Of a stretch of 64,000 nucleotides of DNA, positions 8,282 to 17,412 are shown piece after piece (position 1 is the stretch's first letter; each line of letters begins with the position of its first letter). The notes under the pieces were generated by a model that saw nothing but the letters and a program-made list of their open reading frames with translations, searched no databases and was not told the origin of the DNA. The position numbers and the translations under genes are program-made. The stretch lies in the NCBI GenBank assembly GCA_001464835.1, contig LNDS01000053.1, forward strand, positions 1-64,000, written 5' to 3'. This DNA comes from Rhizobiales bacterium Ga0077525. GTDB lineage: Bacteria; Pseudomonadota; Alphaproteobacteria; Rhizobiales; Xanthobacteraceae.

Positions 8282-8920
8282 ATGAAACTCCGAATTCTCA
8301 TCGCCGCCTTTTTGGCCCTGGCCACCGCCGCGCCGGCTTTGGCCCATCCCCATGTCTGGGTGACGATGCGCTCCGAGGTGCTCTATGCGCCGGACGGCAC
8401 CATCACCGGCGTGCGCCACGCCTGGTCGTTCGACGACATGTTCTCGGCCTTCGCCACGCAGGGTTACGAAGGCAAGGTCAAGGGCGAATTCACCCGCGAG
8501 GAACTGGCGCCGCTCGCCAAGGTCAATGTCGAGTCGCTGAAGGAATACGACTACTTCACCTACGCCACCGTCGACGGCGACAAGGTGCGGATGACCGAAC
8601 CGCTGCCGGATTATTATTTGAGCTTCGAGAATCAGGTGCTGACCTTGCACTTCACCATTCCCTTCGAGAAGCCGGCGAAGGCGAAGCGGCTCAATGTCGA
8701 CATCTACGACCCGACGATCTTCGTCAATTTCGAATTCGCCAAGAAGGACGCCGTGTCGTTGTCCGGCGCGCCGGCCGGCTGCAAGCTCGACACCGTGCTG
8801 CCGCGCGAAATGACCTATGCCGAGGGCAAGAAGCTCTCGGAAATTCCCGCCGACCAGCCCAACACGACGATGGCTTTCGGCGCCCAGTTCGCCAACAAGA
8901 TACTGGTGAACTGTCCGTAG
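8282..8920 (+). CDS. DUF1007 family periplasmic protein
   Basis: 212 residues starting with a clear signal peptide (MKLRILIAAFLALATAAPALA), with mature protein at HPHVWV, the hallmark opening of DUF1007. 'AWSFDDMFSAFATQGY' is also typical. DUF1007 genes commonly sit beside NicO nickel/cobalt transporters, as here (30 bases to the next gene), so a periplasmic accessory role in Ni/Co handling is inferred. The histidines just after the cleavage site could bind metal. A GTG start three codons upstream (8273) is possible. Confidence 0.85.
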   Translation: MKLRILIAAFLALATAAPALAHPHVWVTMRSEVLYAPDGTITGVRHAWSFDDMFSAFATQGYEGKVKGEFTREELAPLAKVNVESLKEYDYFTYATVDGDKVRMTEPLPDYYLSFENQVLTLHFTIPFEKPAKAKRLNVDIYDPTIFVNFEFAKKDAVSLSGAPAGCKLDTVLPREMTYAEGKKLSEIPADQPNTTMAFGAQFANKILVNCP

Positions 8921-8950
8921 CCGGACGGCCGTCAATCGCGGGAACAATCG

Positions 8951-10039
8951 ATGATGATATGGCTCGCCCGGCGATCCGCACTGACGCAGTGCTTTATCCT
9001 CATCGCTTTCGTGTTGTGCGTTCTCGGCCTTATCGACGCGGCCATGGCGCAGCCGTTCGGGGTGACGCGCCCGCCGGCGCAACCTGACAGCGGCGGCCTG
9101 ACTGGCTGGATCCTGCACAAGCAGGCCGAATTCTATCGCATGCTGTCGGGAGGCATTCGCGCCGCCAAGGCCGATGGCAGCGCCACCTGGGCGCTGCTCG
9201 GCATATCCTTTGCCTATGGCGTTTTTCATGCCGCCGGTCCCGGCCACGGCAAGGCGGTGATTTCAGCTTATCTGGTTGCCAATGACGAAACCTGGAAGCG
9301 TGGCATCGCGCTGTCCTTTGCCTCCGCTTTGCTGCAAGCCATCACCGCGGTCGCGGTGGTCGCCATTGTCGCCATGCTGTTAGGGGCGACATCGAAGGCG
9401 ATGGGCGACACCGTGCGCGTCATCGAGGTCGTCAGCTACGGTCTGATCGTGCTGATCGGCCTGCGGCTGTTGTGGGTCAAGGGCCGCGCCTTCCTGGCGC
9501 TGCTGTGGCCGCGAAAGCCCGCGCACGCTCACGCGCATCATGATCATGCGCATGCGCACGATCATCATCATCACGATCATGCGCACACACACGATCATCA
9601 CCACGGCCACGATCACGCTCACGATCATCACGACCACGCCGATGAAGCCCACGCCTGGGGCCACGCGCATGCGCCGGAGCCGCGCGAGCTTGCCGGCCGC
9701 GACTGGTGGAAGCGCGGCCTGACAGCCATCGTCGCCGTTGGCTTACGGCCCTGTTCCGGCGCGATCATCGTTCTGGTTTTCGCTCTGGCGCAGAGCATGT
9801 TCTGGACTGGCGTCGCCTCGACCTTCGTTATGGGCCTCGGCACCGCGATCACCGTCTCGGTCATCGCCACCATCGCAGTCGGTGCGCGCGGCCTCGCCGG
9901 CAAATTCGCCAAGGCGAAACCGGGCGCCGGCATGGTGCTGTTGCGCGGGCTTGAAACCGCCGCCGCCGGCTTCATCGTCGTGTTCGGCGCGCTGCTGCTG
10001 ATGGGCTATATGGTCAGCGAGCGCATGATCGGCGTCTGA
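8951..10039 (+). CDS. NicO-family nickel/cobalt transporter with His-rich loop
   Basis: 362 residues with about six membrane segments. Family motifs are 'FHAAGPGHGKAVISAYL' (92-108) and GLRPCSGAIIVLVFAL after the loop. Between helices lies an extraordinary His/Asp/Ala tract: 26 histidines between residues 191 and 240. NicO/RcnA proteins move Ni or Co across the inner membrane, and the tract is likely a cytoplasmic metal buffer or sensor. Direction (uptake or efflux) is not clear from sequence. Linked to the upstream DUF1007 gene, and 1.1 kb from a cobalt-type nitrile hydratase operon. Start could be the second of two consecutive ATGs (8954). Confidence 0.88.
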   Translation: MMIWLARRSALTQCFILIAFVLCVLGLIDAAMAQPFGVTRPPAQPDSGGLTGWILHKQAEFYRMLSGGIRAAKADGSATWALLGISFAYGVFHAAGPGHGKAVISAYLVANDETWKRGIALSFASALLQAITAVAVVAIVAMLLGATSKAMGDTVRVIEVVSYGLIVLIGLRLLWVKGRAFLALLWPRKPAHAHAHHDHAHAHDHHHHDHAHTHDHHHGHDHAHDHHDHADEAHAWGHAHAPEPRELAGRDWWKRGLTAIVAVGLRPCSGAIIVLVFALAQSMFWTGVASTFVMGLGTAITVSVIATIAVGARGLAGKFAKAKPGAGMVLLRGLETAAAGFIVVFGALLLMGYMVSERMIGV

Positions 10040-10129
10040 TTGCCATCGCGCAATTTTAAGTCTGCCATCGCTGGATAAGTATTGCCCTTCGCCCGGCTGC
10101 CGCTAGCCTTGTTGGCAAGGGAGCGCGTC

Positions 10130-11173
10130 ATGCCGGGAATTTTCCTGAAAGAACTCAGCGTCGAGCATCCGATCATCCTGGCCCCGATGGCAGGTGGATC
10201 GGGCACGCCGGAGCTTGTCGCCGCCGTTTCAAATGCCGGTGGGCTCGGCTCCTGGGGCGGTGGCTATGCGACGCCGCAGCAGATCATCGATGCCGCCAAA
10301 CAAATCCGCGCGCTGACCGCGAAGCCCTTCGCGCTCAATCTGTTTGCCGGCGGCTATAACATCCGGCCGCCGGTCGATCCGGCGCCAATGCTGGCGCTGG
10401 TCGCCAAAGCGCATGAAGCGCTCGGCCTGCCGCCGCCGGTGCTGCCGCCCGTGCCTGAAAATCCCTTCGATGAGCAACTTGCGGCGGTGATTGAAGCCAG
10501 ACCGGCTTTGTTCAGTTTTACGTTCGGCATTCCAAACGCCGATGCCTTGGCGCGCCTGCGCAAAGCCGGCATTCGCACTTGCGGCACGGCGACGACGGTG
10601 CAAGAGGCCCGCGCGCTGCACGATGCCGGCGTTGAATCCCTCGTCGCGCAAGGCGAGGAAGCCGGCGCGCACCGCGGCACCTTCCTCGGCGCCATGGAAG
10701 ACTCGATGGTGCCGTTGCTTGAATTGACGCGCGCGATCGCCGCCGCCGTGCCGCTGCCGGTGTTCGCCTCCGGCGGTCTGATGGACGGCCGCGATATCAA
10801 GCGCGCGCTTGCGGCCGGCGCGCAGGCGGCGCAGCTCGGCACCGCGTTTCTGGTTTGCCCGGAAAGCGGCGCCGCCGAGCCTTACAAAAAGGCGCTGCGC
10901 GATGCGCGCGAGGACACCACCGTCATCACCCGCGCTTACTCCGGTCGCGAGGCGCGCGGCCTGCGCAATGCCTTCATCGACATGACCGCCGATACGCCGA
11001 TCCTGCCGTTCCGCCAGCAGAACGATTTGACGCGGCCGATGCGCACCGAGTCGGGCAAGAAGGGCACGCCGGAATACATTTCGCTGTGGGCCGGCCGCGG
11101 CGTCACGCGCGCGCGGGTGATGCCGGCGGCGGACCTGATGAAAACTTTAATCGTGGAAATCGCTGGCGCGTAA
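10130..11173 (+). CDS. Nitronate monooxygenase-like FMN protein
   Basis: 347 residues with an (alpha/beta)8 FMN-binding barrel of the 2-nitropropane dioxygenase family: 'HPIILAPMAGGSGTPELV' at the start, GGLGSWGGGY, and the AQGEEAGAHRG segment carrying the family's active-site His. PVFASGGLMDGRD binds the phosphate of FMN. The family oxidises alkyl nitronates, but many members are of unknown substrate or are FabK-like enoyl reductases. ATG at 10130 is preceded by AAGGGAG. Its end overlaps the convergent nitrile hydratase accessory gene by 27 bases. Confidence 0.85.
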   Translation: MPGIFLKELSVEHPIILAPMAGGSGTPELVAAVSNAGGLGSWGGGYATPQQIIDAAKQIRALTAKPFALNLFAGGYNIRPPVDPAPMLALVAKAHEALGLPPPVLPPVPENPFDEQLAAVIEARPALFSFTFGIPNADALARLRKAGIRTCGTATTVQEARALHDAGVESLVAQGEEAGAHRGTFLGAMEDSMVPLLELTRAIAAAVPLPVFASGGLMDGRDIKRALAAGAQAAQLGTAFLVCPESGAAEPYKKALRDAREDTTVITRAYSGREARGLRNAFIDMTADTPILPFRQQNDLTRPMRTESGKKGTPEYISLWAGRGVTRARVMPAADLMKTLIVEIAGA

Positions 11174-11527
11174 TTCGATCGGCTGGCCGTGCGGGGTGCG
11201 GTCGCAGGCATGGTCCCAGGCGTCGCGCGTGCGATGCAAGGTTTGCGCCGTCGCCACGCCTTTTTCCGCGACCATGCGCTCCAGCGCTGCGAGCCAGTGC
11301 GAATAATAGGTTTCGCCGGTGTCGGGATCGCCGGCGGCTTGCGCGCGCTTGATCTCATCGGCGAGCGCCGCCGCCCATTCGCTCCAGGTGAACAGTCCGC
11401 GATCGTACAGCGCCAGCGTCATCGCAAAGGCCTGCGCCTCCCACGGTTCGCGGAACACCGGGCCGTCGTCGTCCTGCGGAATGCCGGGCACGGCGCTGGC
11501 CGCCTGCATCGCAGTGGCGTTGGTCAT
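11147..11527 (-). CDS. Nitrile hydratase accessory protein (activator, beta-like)
   Basis: 126 residues, third gene of the nitrile hydratase operon. 'GPVFREPWEAQAFAMTLALY' is the PF-x-x-PWE-A-AF opening typical of the small accessory proteins, which resemble the N-terminal half of the beta subunit and help insert cobalt into the alpha subunit by subunit exchange. The middle 'YYSHWLAALERMVAEKG' matches the beta-type helix. ATG at 11527 shares one base with the beta-subunit stop (TGATG), implying translational coupling; the longer ORF start at 11635 would lie inside the beta gene. Confidence 0.88.
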   Translation of the reverse strand: MTNATAMQAASAVPGIPQDDDGPVFREPWEAQAFAMTLALYDRGLFTWSEWAAALADEIKRAQAAGDPDTGETYYSHWLAALERMVAEKGVATAQTLHRTRDAWDHACDRTPHGQPIELRASDFHD

Positions 11528-12186
11528 CACGCCTTCTCCAGATACGGCTCGAACGCTTCGATGGAAACCTTCAGCGTCGGATCGGCGTCGTCGCCCCACA
11601 ATTCGCGGGCGTCGAACACGACCGTATAAAGCCACTGCGGGTTTTCGCCTTTGTCATGCGCGGCGGTGTCGGGAAAGACATGGCAGCCATTGATGCGCTC
11701 GACAATGCCGGCATGGCCGCGCACGTAACGCGGCAGTCTGGTATGCGTCAGCGGATTGATGTTCTTCGCGCGCACTTTGTCGCCGGGTTTGAAGATCGCC
11801 GGCGCTTTGGCTTCGCGGCCGAAACTGCCACGCACCATGACGCGCTCGACATCGGCCACGGCGAACTTGCCGCGCTTGAGCGGTGGGCTTTGCCGCAGCG
11901 AATGGCCGGCATCGACCTCATCGCGGCCGACCATGCCGCGCGCGACCATCTGGTCTTCGATCGCCAGAAACCATTTCTTGTAATAGGAACTGGCGAGATA
12001 GACCTCCGGCGGCAACGACTCGCGGGCGAAGCGCTGCGAGTCGATATTGATCCCGCCATTGGCGCCCATCACGCGCACCATCGCCATGACGCGGGCTTCC
12101 CATTGTTCGTGGAAAGTCGGCTCATTCGGCTCCGGCTCGACTTTGCCGAAACCGTCCATGCCCCCCATATCGTGCACGCCGTTCAT
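11527..12186 (-). CDS. Nitrile hydratase beta subunit
   Basis: 219 residues starting [16 protein letters not shown], the diagnostic N-terminus of nitrile hydratase beta. Middle: '[19 protein letters not shown]'; C-terminal SH3-like barrel with '[18 protein letters not shown]' and [13 protein letters not shown], also typical. With the alpha subunit it forms the alpha-beta unit that hydrates nitriles to amides in the cytoplasm. Start overlaps the alpha stop by four bases (ATGA). No amidase gene is visible nearby, so the fate of the amide is not shown by this window. Confidence 0.93.
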   Translation of the reverse strand: MNGVHDMGGMDGFGKVEPEPNEPTFHEQWEARVMAMVRVMGANGGINIDSQRFARESLPPEVYLASSYYKKWFLAIEDQMVARGMVGRDEVDAGHSLRQSPPLKRGKFAVADVERVMVRGSFGREAKAPAIFKPGDKVRAKNINPLTHTRLPRYVRGHAGIVERINGCHVFPDTAAHDKGENPQWLYTVVFDARELWGDDADPTLKVSIEAFEPYLEKA

Positions 12187-12815
12187 GGCACTGCCTTCGG
12201 CAAACCCGTGCCGATCATGCTGTCCCGCGTGACGATCTCTGCGAGGCGTTCCTCGCTCCAGCCTTCGGTGCCGGCAGGGCGCATCGGCAGAACCAGAAAG
12301 CGCGTTTCGGCGGTCGAATCCCAGACCCGGATTTCAGTGTCCTTCGGCAGCGTCACGCCGAAGTCGTTCAGCACGCCGCGCGGGTCTTTCACCGCGCGCG
12401 AGCGATAGGGCGAGGCCTTGTACCAGACCGGCGGCAGGCCGAGCATTTCCCACGGATAACAGGAGCACAGAGTGCATACGACCATGTTGTGCCGCTGCGG
12501 CGTATTCTCGACCGCGATCAAATGATCGCCGACGCGGGCCACATGGCCAAGCGTGCCGATGGCGGCCGAGGCGTCGTCGAGCAGGGCCTGCTTGAAGGCC
12601 GGGTCGGTCCACGCCTTGGCGACGACGCGGGCGCCGTTGCGCGGGCCGATCTTGGTTTCATAGGCTTCGACAATGGCGTCGAGCGCGGCCGGATCGACAT
12701 AGCCTTTTTCGGTCAGCACGGTTTCCAGCGCGCGCACGCGCAACTGCGTCTCCGACAGCTCGGAATGCTCGTGGTCGTGATGGTGGTCGTGGGAATGATC
12801 GTGATCGTGTGCCAT
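12183..12815 (-). CDS. Nitrile hydratase alpha subunit, cobalt type, with His-rich N-terminus
   Basis: 210 residues. The metal site VCTLCSC has Cys114, Cys117 and Cys119; Thr at position 115 marks the cobalt class (iron enzymes have Ser). The neighbouring CYPW and '[20 protein letters not shown]' are conserved. The first 17 residues contain nine histidines alternating with Asp, an extension that could hold or deliver metal. Gene order is alpha-beta-accessory, whereas the well-known Rhodococcus cobalt enzymes are beta-alpha-accessory. No clear Shine-Dalgarno lies before the ATG; the 27 bases to the next gene on this strand suggest possible read-through from the deaminase gene upstream. Confidence 0.93.
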   Translation of the reverse strand: MAHDHDHSHDHHHDHEHSELSETQLRVRALETVLTEKGYVDPAALDAIVEAYETKIGPRNGARVVAKAWTDPAFKQALLDDASAAIGTLGHVARVGDHLIAVENTPQRHNMVVCTLCSCYPWEMLGLPPVWYKASPYRSRAVKDPRGVLNDFGVTLPKDTEIRVWDSTAETRFLVLPMRPAGTEGWSEERLAEIVTRDSMIGTGLPKAVP

Positions 12816-12842
12816 GGCCGTGAATATAGCCGACCCGCGCGT

Positions 12843-13316
<474 letters not shown>

Positions 13317-13387
13317 ACAGGACGCTTCTGCCGACTCGCGGAAGGCAAATTTAGCGGAACATGGCCCGCTGTGCCATCATCCGGGGG

Positions 13388-13891
13388 ATGAAAAGGTTTG
13401 CCGATTCCATTGACCGGCTGAGTGCAGCCATCGGGCGCATGGTGGCGTGGCTCGCGCTCGCGGCCGTGCTTGTGCAATTTGCCCTGGTGGTTGCTCGTTA
13501 CGTTTTCGGCTTCGGCTCGATCTGGCTGACCGAGGCGGTGGTCTATGGCCACGCCGCCTTATTCCTGCTGGCGGCGGCCTGGACCTTGCGCGATGGCGGC
13601 CATGTCCGCGTCGATATTTTCTACGCCGGCGCCACGCCGCGCACGCGCGCCATTGTCGATCTCGCCGGCGCGCTTTTGTTGCTGCTGCCTTTCGCCGGAG
13701 TGCTGCTTTGGCTGGCGCTGCCCTATGCCGCGCGCTCCTGGGCAATTCTCGAGCGCTCGCAGGAATCCAGCGGCCTGCCTCTGGTCTTCGCACTCAAGAC
13801 GCTTATCCCGGTCTTTGCCGTGTTGATGGCGCTGCAAGGCGTGTCGCAAGCGATCCGCGCGGCGCAGGCGCTCAAGGATGCGCCGCGATGA
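13388..13891 (+). CDS. TRAP transporter small membrane subunit (DctQ type)
   Basis: 167 residues with four hydrophobic segments (about 17-37, 49-67, 90-110 and 130-152). 'FGFGSIWLTEAVVYGHAALF' and TLRDGGHVRVDIFY are typical DctQ motifs. With DctM it forms the membrane part of a secondary, Na+-driven importer fed by a periplasmic receptor. Stop and the DctM start overlap as ATGA. A likely receptor gene sits 4.4 kb downstream (18277). Confidence 0.9.
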   Translation: MKRFADSIDRLSAAIGRMVAWLALAAVLVQFALVVARYVFGFGSIWLTEAVVYGHAALFLLAAAWTLRDGGHVRVDIFYAGATPRTRAIVDLAGALLLLLPFAGVLLWLALPYAARSWAILERSQESSGLPLVFALKTLIPVFAVLMALQGVSQAIRAAQALKDAPR

Positions 13892-15264
13892 GCTTCCCCG
13901 AACTCCTCGCCATCCTCATGGTCGCCGCCGTGGTGCTGGCGCTGATGGCCGGTTACCCGGTGGCGCTGACGCTCGCCGGCGTGTCGCTCGGCTTCGCCGT
14001 CCTCGGCCACGCGCTTGGCGCGATGCACTTCGCCATTCTAGGCGCGCTGCCGCAGCGCATCTTCGGCGTCATGACCAACGACGTGCTGCTGGCGATCCCG
14101 ATGTTCATCTTCATGGGCGTGATGCTGGAGCGCTCCCGCATTGCCGAGGATCTGCTCGAGCGCATGGGCCGCCTGTTCGGCACGCTACGCGGCGGGCTTG
14201 GTTATTCCGTGGTGCTGGTCGGCGCGCTGCTGGCAGCCTCGACCGGCATGGTCGGCGCGACGACAGTGACCATCGGCCTTATCATGCTGCCGGCGATGCT
14301 GCGCTACGGCTACGACCCGCGGCTCGCCGCCGGCACGGTGGCGGCGTCATCGACACTGGCGCAGATCGTGCCGCCATCAACGGTCCTCGTGCTGCTCGGC
14401 GACCAGCTCAACAATTCCTATCAGGCGGCGCAACTGGCCACGGGGACGTTCGCGCCGAATGTCATTTCGGTGAGCGATCTGTTCGCCGGCGCGATTCTGC
14501 CCGGCCTGCTGCTGGTCGGTCTGTATCTTGTTTTTCTGATCGGGATGGCCGTGCTGCGCCCGGCGAGCTGCCCGGCGCTGCCGGCAACCGACGTGCCGCC
14601 GGCGATCGGATTGTTTGAGGCCCTGCTGGCGCCGGTGCTGCTGGTCGCCGCCGTGCTCGGCTCGATCCTGTTCGGCCTGGCGACGCCGACCGAAGCCGCC
14701 TCGGTCGGCGCTGTCGGCGCGATACTGCTGGCGTGGCGCAAGACGCCGCTCGCCCCGCTGTTGCGGCCGGTGGTGGAAAAAACCACGCAAATCACCGCCA
14801 TGATCTTTCTCATTTTGATCGGGGCGACCTTGTTCAGCCTGGTGTTCCGTGCGCTTGGTGGCGACGCCATGGTTGAGCGCCTGCTCTCCGAGCTACCGGG
14901 CGGTGTAAACGGCGCGGTGCTGGCGGTGATGCTGGCGATGTTCCTGCTCGGCTTCGTCATGGACGCCTTCGAGATCATCTTCGTCGTGGTGCCGATCGTC
15001 GCTCCTGCGCTGTTGAAAATGCCCGGCGTCGATCCGGTCTGGCTCGGCATCATGATGGCGGTGAATTTGCAGACCTCGTACATGCATCCGCCGCTCGGGC
15101 CGACTCTGTTTTTCCTGCGCGGCGTTGCGCCGCCGGACATCACCACCCGGCACATTTATGTCGGCATTATTCCGTTCGTGGCGATACAATTGTTTGCACT
15201 GGTCGTGCTGTGGTTCGTGCCGGGGCTTGCCACGGCCCTGCCGCATGCGTTTTATGGGCGGTAA
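13888..15264 (+). CDS. TRAP transporter large membrane subunit (DctM type)
   Basis: 458 residues, about 12 hydrophobic segments. Conserved motifs: 'PMFIFMGVMLERSRIAEDLL', AASTGMVGATTVTIGLIMLP, and the C-terminal 'LQTSYMHPPLGPTLFFLRG'. This subunit carries the substrate and coupling ions. The start ATG overlaps the DctQ stop, so longer readings of this frame are artefacts. The following SDR gene starts 11 bases after the stop with a good ribosome site, so transport and catabolism are probably co-expressed. Confidence 0.92.
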   Translation: MSFPELLAILMVAAVVLALMAGYPVALTLAGVSLGFAVLGHALGAMHFAILGALPQRIFGVMTNDVLLAIPMFIFMGVMLERSRIAEDLLERMGRLFGTLRGGLGYSVVLVGALLAASTGMVGATTVTIGLIMLPAMLRYGYDPRLAAGTVAASSTLAQIVPPSTVLVLLGDQLNNSYQAAQLATGTFAPNVISVSDLFAGAILPGLLLVGLYLVFLIGMAVLRPASCPALPATDVPPAIGLFEALLAPVLLVAAVLGSILFGLATPTEAASVGAVGAILLAWRKTPLAPLLRPVVEKTTQITAMIFLILIGATLFSLVFRALGGDAMVERLLSELPGGVNGAVLAVMLAMFLLGFVMDAFEIIFVVVPIVAPALLKMPGVDPVWLGIMMAVNLQTSYMHPPLGPTLFFLRGVAPPDITTRHIYVGIIPFVAIQLFALVVLWFVPGLATALPHAFYGR

Positions 15265-15275
15265 AGGGAGACGCC

Positions 15276-16055
15276 ATGACCAAAGCCGCAGACATGTTCA
15301 ACCTCGCCGGCCGCGTTGCGCTGGTCACCGGCGCGTCGAGCGGGCTCGGTAAGCAATTCGCCCGCGCGCTCGCCGACAATGGCGCGGCGGTGACTTTGGT
15401 GGCGCGGCGCACCGACCGGCTGCTCGACCTGCAACAGGAAATCGAAGCCCAGGGCGGCAGGGCGCTGGCCATTGAGGCCGACGTCACTGACCGCGCCGCA
15501 ATGGCCGCGGCGTTCGACGCCGCGGAGAAAGCCTTCGGCACCGTCACCATCCTCGTCAACAATGCCGGCGTGGCGCAGCAGTCGCTGCGCGCCACCGACG
15601 TTACGCCGGAGGAATGGCGGCGCGTGCTGTCGGTCGATCTCGACGCGGTGTTCTACTGGGCGCAGGAAGCCGCGCGCCGCATGATCGCCGCCAAAAAGCC
15701 GGGCGCGATCGTCAACATTGCCTCGGTGCTTGGCTTCGGCGTTTCCAAGGGCACGGCGTCTTATGCCGTCGCCAAGGCGGCGGTGGTGCAGACCACCAAG
15801 GCGCTGTCGGTCGAACTGGCCTTCAAGGGCATCCGCGTCAACGCCATTGCGCCAGGCTGGTTCGTGACCGAGATCAATGACACCTATCTCGAAAGCGAGG
15901 CAGGTCAGGCCATGCAGCGCGACATTCCGATGGGCCGCTTCGGCAATGCCGGCGATCTCGACGGCGCGCTGCTGTTGCTGGTATCGGATGCAGGCAGCTA
16001 CATGGCCGGCGCGACCATCGTCGTCGATGGCGGGCAGGTGGTGAAGATCGCTTAA
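15276..16055 (+). CDS. Short-chain dehydrogenase/reductase
   Basis: 259 residues, classical SDR. The cofactor motif TGASSGLG starts at residue 18, NNAG follows, and the catalytic pair is Tyr163-Lys167 in SYAVAKAAV. C-terminal VVDGGQ is usual for the family. The Arg-rich segment after beta-2 (VARRTDR) suggests NADP preference. AAGGGAG lies six bases before the ATG. It should oxidise a hydroxyl or reduce a keto group in the pathway served by the adjacent TRAP carrier and acyl-CoA dehydrogenase; the substrate is unknown. Confidence 0.9.
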   Translation: MTKAADMFNLAGRVALVTGASSGLGKQFARALADNGAAVTLVARRTDRLLDLQQEIEAQGGRALAIEADVTDRAAMAAAFDAAEKAFGTVTILVNNAGVAQQSLRATDVTPEEWRRVLSVDLDAVFYWAQEAARRMIAAKKPGAIVNIASVLGFGVSKGTASYAVAKAAVVQTTKALSVELAFKGIRVNAIAPGWFVTEINDTYLESEAGQAMQRDIPMGRFGNAGDLDGALLLLVSDAGSYMAGATIVVDGGQVVKIA

Positions 16056-16067
16056 GAGGAACACGTC

Positions 16068-17291
16068 ATGGACTTCTCGCTCTCTCCGGAAATCGAAGCG
16101 CTGCGCCTCAAGGTGCGCGCCTTCGTCGATGAACACGTCCTGCCGCTGGAAAAAGACCCGGCCAATTTCGCCGACAACGAGAACATCCCGCATCACCTAC
16201 TCGAGCCGGTGCGCGTAAAGGCGCGCGCCGCAGGTCTCTGGGCGCCGCAGGCGCCCAAGGAATATGGCGGCATGGAATTGCCGATGGTCGCCTGGGCTGC
16301 GGTCTACGAGGAAGCGGCGCGTTCGATCTTCGGCCCGCTCGCCATTCACTGCATGGCGCCGGACGACGGCAACATGAACATGCTGCGCCTCGTCGGCACC
16401 CAGGCGCAAAAGGACAAATGGCTGGCGCCGCTGGTCGCCGGCAAAGTGCGCTCGGCCTTCGCGATGACCGAGCCGTCGCCGGGCGGCGGCTCCGACCCGA
16501 CCATGATCCGCACCCGCGCCGAAAAGCGCGGCGACAAATACGTCGTCACCGGCCGCAAATGGTTCATCACCGGCGCCGACGGCGCGGCGCATTTCATCCT
16601 GATGGCGCGCACGTCGGACGACGCGCGCAAGGGCCTCACCGCGTTTCTCTTTCACAAGGATCAGCCGGGCTGGCGCATCGTGCGGCGCATTCCGATCATG
16701 GGACCGGAAGAACATGGCGGCCATTGCGAGCTGGAATTCGACGGCCTCGAAATACCGGAAGAGAATATATTGATGGGCGAGGGCGAGGGCCTGCGCCTGA
16801 TGCAGGTTCGCCTTGGGCCGGCGCGGCTGACGCATTGCATGCGCTGGACCGGATTCGCCAAGCGTTGCGTCGAGATCGCGCAGGCCTATGTCGCCGAGCG
16901 TGAGGGCTTCGGCATCAAGCTCGCCGACCGCGAAAGCGTACAGATGAAGCTCGGCGAGATCGGCCAGCAGATCCAGATCGGCCGGTTGCTGACCATGCAC
17001 GCCGCCTGGATGCTCGATCAGGGGGGCCGCGCGCGCAAGGAAGTGTCGATGGCCAAGGTGCACGTCGCCGAGACCTTGCACCGCGCCGCGGACATGGCGA
17101 TTCAGTTGCAGGGCGCGCGCGGCTATTCCAAGGACACCGTCGTCGAATGGATTTACCGCTACGCCCGTTCGGCCAAGCTGGTCGACGGCGCGTCGGAAGT
17201 GCACATGATGGTGCTGGCGAAATTCATGCGCAACGAAGGCCGCGACTTCTGGCAATGGGGCCCGGGCGAGGGGCGCAGGAACGAACGCTGA
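16068..17291 (+). CDS. Acyl-CoA dehydrogenase family protein
   Basis: 407 residues with the three-domain acyl-CoA dehydrogenase layout. FAMTEPSPGGGSDP is the FAD/substrate loop, 'KWFITGADGAAHFILMARTS' the middle barrel, and 'QLQGARGYSKDTVVEWIYRYAR' the C-terminal helical bundle. The wording near the end (LVDGASEVH) resembles the long-chain/ACAD10-11-like branch more than short-chain enzymes. AGAGGA lies before the ATG, 12 bases after the SDR stop. It would introduce a double bond into an acyl-CoA using an electron-transfer flavoprotein. A palindromic intergenic repeat follows. Confidence 0.9.
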   Translation: MDFSLSPEIEALRLKVRAFVDEHVLPLEKDPANFADNENIPHHLLEPVRVKARAAGLWAPQAPKEYGGMELPMVAWAAVYEEAARSIFGPLAIHCMAPDDGNMNMLRLVGTQAQKDKWLAPLVAGKVRSAFAMTEPSPGGGSDPTMIRTRAEKRGDKYVVTGRKWFITGADGAAHFILMARTSDDARKGLTAFLFHKDQPGWRIVRRIPIMGPEEHGGHCELEFDGLEIPEENILMGEGEGLRLMQVRLGPARLTHCMRWTGFAKRCVEIAQAYVAEREGFGIKLADRESVQMKLGEIGQQIQIGRLLTMHAAWMLDQGGRARKEVSMAKVHVAETLHRAADMAIQLQGARGYSKDTVVEWIYRYARSAKLVDGASEVHMMVLAKFMRNEGRDFWQWGPGEGRRNER

Positions 17292-17296
17292 ATCCG

Positions 17297-17392
17297 CCTC
17301 ATCCTGAGGAGGGCGCAGAACGCGCCCGTCTCGAAGGATGGGCGGCCCCATGCTTCGAGACGCGTTGCTTCGCAACGCTCCTCAGCATGAGG
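17297..17392. repeat. Intergenic palindromic repeat
   Basis: Begins CCTCATCCTGAGGAG and ends CTCCTCAGCATGAGG, with an inner CGTCTCGAAG / CTTCGAGACG pair. The two halves fold into one long hairpin. From recall, this sequence type is scattered through Bradyrhizobium-like genomes. It lies between convergent genes. Confidence 0.75.
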
Positions 17393-17412
17393 TCGAAAGA
17401 GAGACGCGAAAG

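Noticed and set aside
9380..9670. Met/Val-rich frame opposite the His-rich loop of the NicO gene
   Set aside because: It is simply the complement of CAT/CAC/GAT codons; no ribosome site.
12183..12815. Thiocyanate hydrolase gamma subunit
   Set aside because: Related in sequence, but here alpha, beta and accessory genes are separate and the beta starts with the nitrile hydratase signature MNGVHDMGG.
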